From an uncultured Peptococcaceae bacterium (lineage in GTDB: Bacteria > Bacillota > Peptococcia > Peptococcales > Peptococcaceae): a stretch of DNA of 10,418 nucleotides. Positions within the stretch are counted from its first letter, which is position 1. Every line of letters starts with the position of its first letter. This document shows positions 6,314-10,418 of this stretch, one piece after another. A program made the translations under genes and the position numbers. The DNA is taken from positions 1-10,418 of the forward strand of contig CAKQDL010000057.1 in NCBI GenBank assembly GCA_934229395.1. Direction: 5' to 3'. A model generated the notes under the pieces. The model was not told where the DNA came from, did not search any database, and saw only the letters and a list, made by a program, of their open reading frames with translations.

Positions 6314-7423
6314 TTAGATGAGGTTTTCAGGATTGAGCACGGCCAAGTCTTCTGTTACAAAGAGGCCATTTTCGCGTACGAGTTCATCGTCGAAATAGAT
6401 TTTACCACCGCCAAAGTCTTCGCTTTGAATCAGCACGAGGTCCCAATGGATGGTGGAGTCGTTGCCGTTTGGTGCATCTTCATAGCAGGAGCCTGGGGTA
6501 AAGTGAATGCTGCCACAGATTTTTTCGTCAAATAAAATGTCCTTCATAGGCTTGGTGATGTATGGATTAACACCAATACCAAGCTCACCAACGTAGCGCG
6601 CGCCTTCGTCTGCATCCAAAATGGCGTTGAGCTTTTCAGTTTCGTTGGCGGTGGCCTTGACGATTTTGCCATTATCGAAGGTGAAGCACACATTCTCAAA
6701 AACGGTGCCTTGGTAGAGAGATGGTGTGTTGTAGCTGATGGTGCCGTTGATGGAATCACGCACAGGTGCTGTGTACACCTCGCCATCTGGAATATTGCAT
6801 TCGCCGGCGCATTTTACAGCAGGAATGTCCTTAATGGAGAAGGTCAAGTCGGTGCCAGGGCCTGTGATGCGCACCTTGTCGGTGCTGTTAAGACGTTCAA
6901 CGAGGCTGTCCATGGCTTGGCTCATCTTACCATAATCCAAATTGCACACCTTGAAATAAAAATCCTCAAAGGCGCGAGAGCTCATATTGGCCAATTGAGC
7001 CATGGAGCCGTTTGGATAGCGCAATACCACCCATTTGCTGTTGTTGACGCGTTCGTCCAACACCTTGGCGTAGGCCTTGTTGCTGCGAGCGATGTTTTCC
7101 TTTGGCACGTCGGCATTTTCAGAAATGTTATCGCCAGCGCGTACAGCAATGTAGGCGTGCATGCCCTTCATTTGCTGGAGCAGAAGCTCGGCATTGAAGT
7201 TGAGCTGCTCTTCGGAATTGCCCATGAGGAGGGCGCGAGAAAGTTTGGCATCTGAAAGATGAAGATAAGGGTAGGCACCAATGGCGTAAGCCTCTTCGAT
7301 GAGTGCCTCGGCCAAAGGATAGGCATCTTGGCCGCCAATGTCAATGAGAACACGCTCTCCCTTTTGGAGACGTGTGGAATAATGAATAAGTCCGTGAGCA
7401 AGTTCTGTGATACGTGAATCCAT
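6314..7423 (-). CDS. Aminopeptidase, peptidase family M29
   Basis: This is a 369-aa cytoplasmic metallo-aminopeptidase that removes N-terminal residues from peptides, probably in peptide recycling. The C-terminal half shows the family's metal-site pattern: Glu215 in IPDGEVYT, Glu280 in YVGELGIG, His307 in GSIHFTPG, and His326 and Asp328 in STIHWDLV. The N-terminal half has the expected KGERVLI start. It is somewhat shorter than the ~410-aa AmpS/PepS proteins but within the range of a shorter Bacillota subgroup. Start 7423 has an AAAGGA-type Shine-Dalgarno. The gene begins 18 bp after comM, so they are likely co-transcribed, with a terminator right behind. The family is secure; substrate preference cannot be read from the sequence. 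Confidence 0.92.
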   Translation of the reverse strand: MDSRITELAHGLIHYSTRLQKGERVLIDIGGQDAYPLAEALIEEAYAIGAYPYLHLSDAKLSRALLMGNSEEQLNFNAELLLQQMKGMHAYIAVRAGDNISENADVPKENIARSNKAYAKVLDERVNNSKWVVLRYPNGSMAQLANMSSRAFEDFYFKVCNLDYGKMSQAMDSLVERLNSTDKVRITGPGTDLTFSIKDIPAVKCAGECNIPDGEVYTAPVRDSINGTISYNTPSLYQGTVFENVCFTFDNGKIVKATANETEKLNAILDADEGARYVGELGIGVNPYITKPMKDILFDEKICGSIHFTPGSCYEDAPNGNDSTIHWDLVLIQSEDFGGGKIYFDDELVRENGLFVTEDLAVLNPENLI

Positions 7424-7441
7424 AGTTTTAGTCCTTTCGAG

Positions 7442-8977
7442 TTAAGATTTCCATAGAGATTTGTCGAGGGCGCGGTATTGAATGGCCTCGGCAATATGGT
7501 GTGATAAAATGGTTTCTTCGCCGTCCAAATCGGCAATGGTGCGTGCAACCTTTAAAATACGGTTGTTGGCACGTGCAGAAATACCAAGCTTTTCAAAGGC
7601 GCGTTGTAAAAGACGCTTAGAGGCCTCGTCGAGTTGGCAATATTTTTTGATGTGGGCTTGGCTCATATTGCTGTTGCAATAGATGCCATCCCTTCTAAAG
7701 CGCTCTAGCTGGAGGGCGCGTGCAGCTGTCACGCGATTGCGTATGGCTTCGGATGATTCCTCTTTGCTGGTGGAATCGTAGAGATCGTTAAACTCCACTG
7801 GTGTGACCTCTAGCTGCAAATCAAAGCGGTCCAATAGGGGGCCAGACACCTTGCGTTGATAACGGCTAATAGCAGCATCCGAGCAAGAGCATTCGTGCTT
7901 TGGGTCGTTGAGATAGCCGCAAGGGCAGGGGTTCATTGAGGCCACCAGCAAGAAATTGCAAGGATAGGTCAGCTGCGCATTGACACGGCTAATGGTGACA
8001 ATACCATCCTCAAGAGGTTGACGCAAGGCTTCGAGCACATTTTTTTGGTATTCTGGAAATTCATCCATAAATAAAATGCCATTGTGGCTCAAAGAAACCT
8101 CACCAGGATTTGGTATGTGACCGCCGCCAATCAGGCTCGCTTGTGAGCAGGTATGGTGAGGTGCGCGGAAGGGGCGCTGTGTCACCAAAGGATGCTCCGA
8201 CGAAAGCAAGCCAGCAATAGAATGGATGTTGGAGCATTCCAAACATTCTTCCACGCTAAGGGGTGGCATGATGGATGGGAGTGCGCGGGCAAGCATGGTT
8301 TTGCCTGCACCAGGAGAGCCAATCATAATCACGTTATGACCACCACTGGCCGCTATTTCCATAGCACGCTTGGCTTCCTTTTGTCCCTTGATGTCTGAAA
8401 AATCTGCGCCAGAAAGCGGCGCATGAGCAAGAATTTCAGAAATGTCCGGCCTTGGCAAAGGTGCATAGGAAGCAGGATTGCGCAAAAAAGCAACAACATC
8501 TCCAAGGGTAGCAAAGCCATAAGCAGGTGCTCCACTGATGGCAGCCTCCTTCCCGTTTTCAAGGGATGTTACCATGGCCTTCTTGCTGTCCTTCATAGAA
8601 AGCGCAATGGGAAGCACACCTTTTACCGGGCGAATGCTCCCGTCCAACCCGAGCTCGCCCAAAAATACCAGAGAATCAAGAGAATCTAGCGGCACCTGTT
8701 CTGTTGCTGCGAGCATGGCAATAGCAATCGCCAAGTCAAAAGACGGTCCTTCCTTTTTGATGGATGCGGGGGCCAAGTTGATGATGATGCGCCGGGGTGG
8801 CATATCAAGACCTTGGTTTTTCATAGCCGTGCGCACACGTTCCTTGCTCTCCTTAACAGATGCGTCAGGAAGGCCAACGATGTTCCAATCTGGAAGGCCG
8901 CGGCTAGAATCAATTTCTACACGAATCGCATTCACAGACAAACCGCTCAGTGCAGCGCTGTGGATTTCTGCTAGCAT
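7442..8977 (-). CDS. comM: ComM/YifB family Mg-chelatase-like AAA+ ATPase
   Basis: This 511-aa protein has the usual length for the family. ComM acts in natural transformation as a hexameric helicase aiding branch migration of incoming DNA. Residues 1-170 are the N-terminal ChlI-type domain (SRGLPDWNIVGLPDASVKES at 25-44; NLAPA at 67-71). Walker A is GSPGAGKT (220-227), followed by RPFRAPHHTCS (268-278). Walker B is ILFMDEF (301-307). A Cys-rich insert, CPCG...CSCS, spans 351-366. SGPLLDRFDL (378-387) holds the likely arginine finger, and SARANNRILKVARTIADL (467-484) is the sensor-2 region. Start 8977 is preferred over 9031 because AGGAGGTG lies just before it and MLAEIHSAALSG is the family's normal N-terminus. 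It leads a two-gene unit with the M29 aminopeptidase. Confidence 0.95.
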   Translation of the reverse strand: MLAEIHSAALSGLSVNAIRVEIDSSRGLPDWNIVGLPDASVKESKERVRTAMKNQGLDMPPRRIIINLAPASIKKEGPSFDLAIAIAMLAATEQVPLDSLDSLVFLGELGLDGSIRPVKGVLPIALSMKDSKKAMVTSLENGKEAAISGAPAYGFATLGDVVAFLRNPASYAPLPRPDISEILAHAPLSGADFSDIKGQKEAKRAMEIAASGGHNVIMIGSPGAGKTMLARALPSIMPPLSVEECLECSNIHSIAGLLSSEHPLVTQRPFRAPHHTCSQASLIGGGHIPNPGEVSLSHNGILFMDEFPEYQKNVLEALRQPLEDGIVTISRVNAQLTYPCNFLLVASMNPCPCGYLNDPKHECSCSDAAISRYQRKVSGPLLDRFDLQLEVTPVEFNDLYDSTSKEESSEAIRNRVTAARALQLERFRRDGIYCNSNMSQAHIKKYCQLDEASKRLLQRAFEKLGISARANNRILKVARTIADLDGEETILSHHIAEAIQYRALDKSLWKS

Positions 8978-9002
8978 ATCAACACCTCCTAAAGATAAAC
9001 CT

Positions 9003-9031
9003 AGTATCAAATTAGAATAATTTCTTAGCAA
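9003..9031 (-). promoter_or_regulatory. Candidate comM promoter
   Basis: On the minus strand TTGCTA (9031-9026) and GATACT (9008-9003) are separated by 17 bp, each matching four of six consensus bases. They lie ~26 bp before the comM start. This would give a short leader. Confidence 0.4.
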
Positions 9032-9040
9032 TAGCAGGAA

Positions 9041-9099
9041 TCCTCGGTACTCCTAAAAGCTTGAAACGATTAAAAATTCAAGCCATAGAAACCCGAGGA
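9041..9099. repeat. Nested inverted repeats between comM and ogt
   Basis: An outer 7-bp stem (9041-9047 with 9093-9099) encloses an inner 7-bp stem (9059-9065 with 9077-9083, 11-nt loop) across two unpaired stretches of 11 and 9 nt. It lies upstream of the comM promoter and far from that of ogt, so it is in neither predicted leader. The rest of the 336-bp comM-ogt gap (8978-9313) shows only the two promoters and AT-rich sequence. Confidence 0.4.
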
Positions 9100-9260
9100 C
9101 AAAAATTGAGGCAACTTCCTCTCATAAAGAATAAATAAAGTATAGCATTTGTCCCTTCCTATAGCAATATAACCCCGTTTTAACAGTAAAAGTTCCGAGA
9201 AGCTCGAGACTATTCTTGGTGCTTTTGTGATAGAAACTGGCTATTATTTCATATCGTTTT

Positions 9261-9288
9261 CTGACAAATGATGATAATCTTATATAAA
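9261..9288 (+). promoter_or_regulatory. ogt promoter
   Basis: CTGACA (9261-9266) and TATAAA (9283-9288) have a 16-bp spacer and stand ~25 bp before the start codon. The match to a housekeeping promoter is good. No Ada-type operator is recognised. Confidence 0.55.
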
Positions 9289-9313
9289 ATAGACACACGA
9301 AGAGGAGTAAACC

Positions 9314-9847
9314 ATGCACTACATAACAACCTATCACTCCCCCTTGGGCGAGCTTCTCCTAGCAGCAGATGACATTGGGCTGACAGGACTCTGGTTTGAG
9401 GGTGAAAAATATTATGCCAATAATCTTGCCAAGAACCACGAAAAAAAGGAAGTCCCAATTTTTGGGAACGTCAAACAATGGCTCGATATTTATTTTTCTG
9501 GCAAGGAGCCAGATTTCATGCCGCCTTTGCATATATTTGGTACAGCGTTTCAAAAAGACGTTTGGAAAATCTTGCTCGCTATTCCTTATGGAAAGACAAC
9601 AACCTATGGCGAAATTGCGACGCAAATTGCAAAAAAACGCGGCATAGCGCGTATGTCCGCCCAGGCCGTAGGCGGCGCAGTAGGTCGCAACGCCATTTCC
9701 ATCATCATCCCCTGTCACCGCGTCGTCGGCGCAAATGGTAGCCTAACAGGATACGCCGGCGGTATCGATAAAAAAATCCAACTACTAAAATACGAAGGTG
9801 TCCACGCAGAACAATTCTTCGTGCCAGCAAAGAGCACCGCACCGTGA
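9314..9847 (+). CDS. ogt: Methylated-DNA--[protein]-cysteine S-methyltransferase
   Basis: This is a 177-aa suicide DNA-repair protein that moves the alkyl group from O6-alkylguanine (or O4-alkylthymine) onto its own cysteine. The active site PCHRVVG is at 133-139, with acceptor Cys134. The DNA-binding HTH and arginine finger lie just before it (SAQAVGGAVGRN, Arg125). GTAFQKDVWK (76-85) and IPYGKTTTYGE (90-100) are typical family blocks. The N-terminal ~70 residues are the small ribonuclease-like domain, and there is no Ada regulatory domain. A GAGGAG Shine-Dalgarno precedes the ATG. Asn126 is followed by Ala where Pro is usual (GNP), a mild variation. It is a single-gene unit divergent from comM, with no clear terminator behind it. 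Confidence 0.95.
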   Translation: MHYITTYHSPLGELLLAADDIGLTGLWFEGEKYYANNLAKNHEKKEVPIFGNVKQWLDIYFSGKEPDFMPPLHIFGTAFQKDVWKILLAIPYGKTTTYGEIATQIAKKRGIARMSAQAVGGAVGRNAISIIIPCHRVVGANGSLTGYAGGIDKKIQLLKYEGVHAEQFFVPAKSTAP

Positions 9848-9864
9848 CAAGCCAATAGCCATCG

Positions 9865-9941
9865 CATCTGATTGGTACAGCTTATGTTTTAGCTCTATGT
9901 GAGAAATTCGATATGCCTATTCCAGATGAATATAGGTAGAG
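9865..9941 (+). pseudogene. Possible C-terminal gene remnant
   Basis: A short frame between an in-frame stop and the stop ending at 9941 reads LIGTAYVLALCEKFDMPIP then DEYR. It looks like ordinary protein rather than random translation, yet has no start or ribosome site. It may be the tail of a gene cut off by rearrangement near the transposase fragment. I cannot name a family, and chance is possible. Confidence 0.2.
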
Positions 9942-9947
9942 AAAAAT

Positions 9948-10295
9948 TTAGTCTGATACTGAAATCACACCCATGCGTGCAATAGCAACTAAGGAGGCTT
10001 CACTTCTAGCGTAATTTTCGAAAATCATTGTTTTAAACGGCACATTACGGTGTCTAGGAACTGCAAGAGTAATTTTACCAATACGCGTGGTTAAATCACG
10101 ATTACGAAAGCCATTGCGGCTGTCCGTACGTTCTTCAGAACGCTCATAAGGATTGGCCTTAAGCTGCTCTTGTGATTCTGCTTTCAAAACAGCATGAAGA
10201 CTATTTTGAAGGAGCGTACGAAAAGCATCGTCATGGTCTTGAGAAAGTAATTGTAGAATATCTTCTTGATTTAAAGTAATATTAAGCTGAGCCAT
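9948..10295 (-). pseudogene. Truncated IS256-family (Mutator) transposase
   Basis: The frame gives 115 residues, of which the first ~104 match the family's N-terminus: MAQLNITLNQEDILQLLSQD, ESQEQLKANPYERSEERTDS, RNGFRNRDLTTRIG, ITLAVPRHRNVPFKT and SEASLVA. Complete IS256 transposases are ~390-410 residues. After SLVA (nt ~9984) the expected MAEM.V.GVSTRKV is replaced by IARMGVISVSD and a stop, so the catalytic DDE core is lost. AGGAGG lies ten bases before the ATG. It is non-functional for transposition. A copy of the IS30-like end lies 50 bp upstream of its start. Confidence 0.88.
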
Positions 10296-10345
10296 TTGGT
10301 TTCATCCTCCTAGGGTTTGTGTTGGTTTGGCGATTAACATTATAT

Positions 10346-10418
10346 GGTAGATTGTAAAATGAAGTTGAACAATAAAAAGTGACCCATGATGCTCTCTTTT
10401 GGTAGAATGAAGTTACCA
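10346..10418 (+). mobile_element. IS30-like element left end, copy C (element continues right of window)
   Basis: The reverse complement of this block matches copy A at 72 of 73 bases. The outer tip is at 10346, and the interior, with any transposase, lies to the right of the window. The window stops exactly at the inner limit of the 73-nt block. The element inserted upstream of an already present or decaying IS256 fragment. Confidence 0.75.

Noticed and set aside
6710..7255. Plus-strand frame opposite the M29 aminopeptidase
   Set aside because: It is antisense to a gene with a full metal-site pattern, and has no start signal.
8153..9020. Several plus-strand frames opposite comM
   Set aside because: They are shadows of the ATPase gene, with no family resemblance.
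9122..9337. Minus-strand 71-codon frame in the comM-ogt gap
   Set aside because: It overlaps the ogt promoter and start and has no convincing ribosome site. Its hydrophobic stretch probably reflects AT-rich intergenic DNA.
1..10418. CRISPR array, tRNA/rRNA gene, or known defence or biosynthetic cluster
   Set aside because: There are no regularly spaced direct repeats, no cloverleaf or rRNA-like sequence, and no nuclease, toxin-antitoxin or cluster-type genes. The only multi-copy DNA is the IS30-like end.

Overview
The window is a piece of Bacillota (Firmicutes) DNA, probably from a gut anaerobe, and it looks like a mosaic of two tracts. The left tract (about 77-5860) is visibly GC-rich. It carries an XRE-type regulator divergent from a large surface protein with three C-terminal SLH domains, of a style common in Oscillospiraceae-like Clostridia. 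The right tract (about 6255-10345) is less GC-rich. It carries three housekeeping-type genes: comM, an M29 aminopeptidase and ogt. The taxonomic reading is an impression from protein style, not a measured result.

Layout. Positions 3-75 are the end of an IS30-like element that continues left of the window. Two strong hairpins follow (94-131 and 143-174), the first a likely terminator for the regulator. The regulator (227-1939, minus) and the SLH protein (2134-5364, plus) diverge from an intergenic region with -10 boxes for both and a small inverted repeat. Positions 5365-5937 hold no convincing gene but are dense in inverted repeats, including a perfect 15-bp palindrome at 5860-5891. Positions 5938-6253 are a truncated IS30-family element: a left end plus the first ~70 codons of its transposase. 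The M29 aminopeptidase (6314-7423) lies downstream of comM (7442-8977) on the minus strand with an 18-bp gap, ending at a clear intrinsic terminator (6258-6304). ogt (9314-9847, plus) diverges from comM. Positions 9984-10295 hold an N-terminal fragment of an IS256-family (Mutator) transposase. Positions 10346-10418 are a third copy of the IS30-like end, inverted relative to the other two and running off the right edge.

How it works together. comM and the peptidase gene probably form one transcript. ComM is a helicase-like ATPase of natural transformation and Ogt repairs alkylated DNA. The regulator/SLH pair is a plausible self-contained surface-protein locus with local control. The window begins and ends inside nearly identical IS ends, so the repeat itself may have set its boundaries, as happens in an assembly. 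The join between the two tracts (5860-5940) is therefore either a transfer/rearrangement scar or a misassembly. I see no CRISPR array, tRNA, rRNA or recognisable defence cassette.
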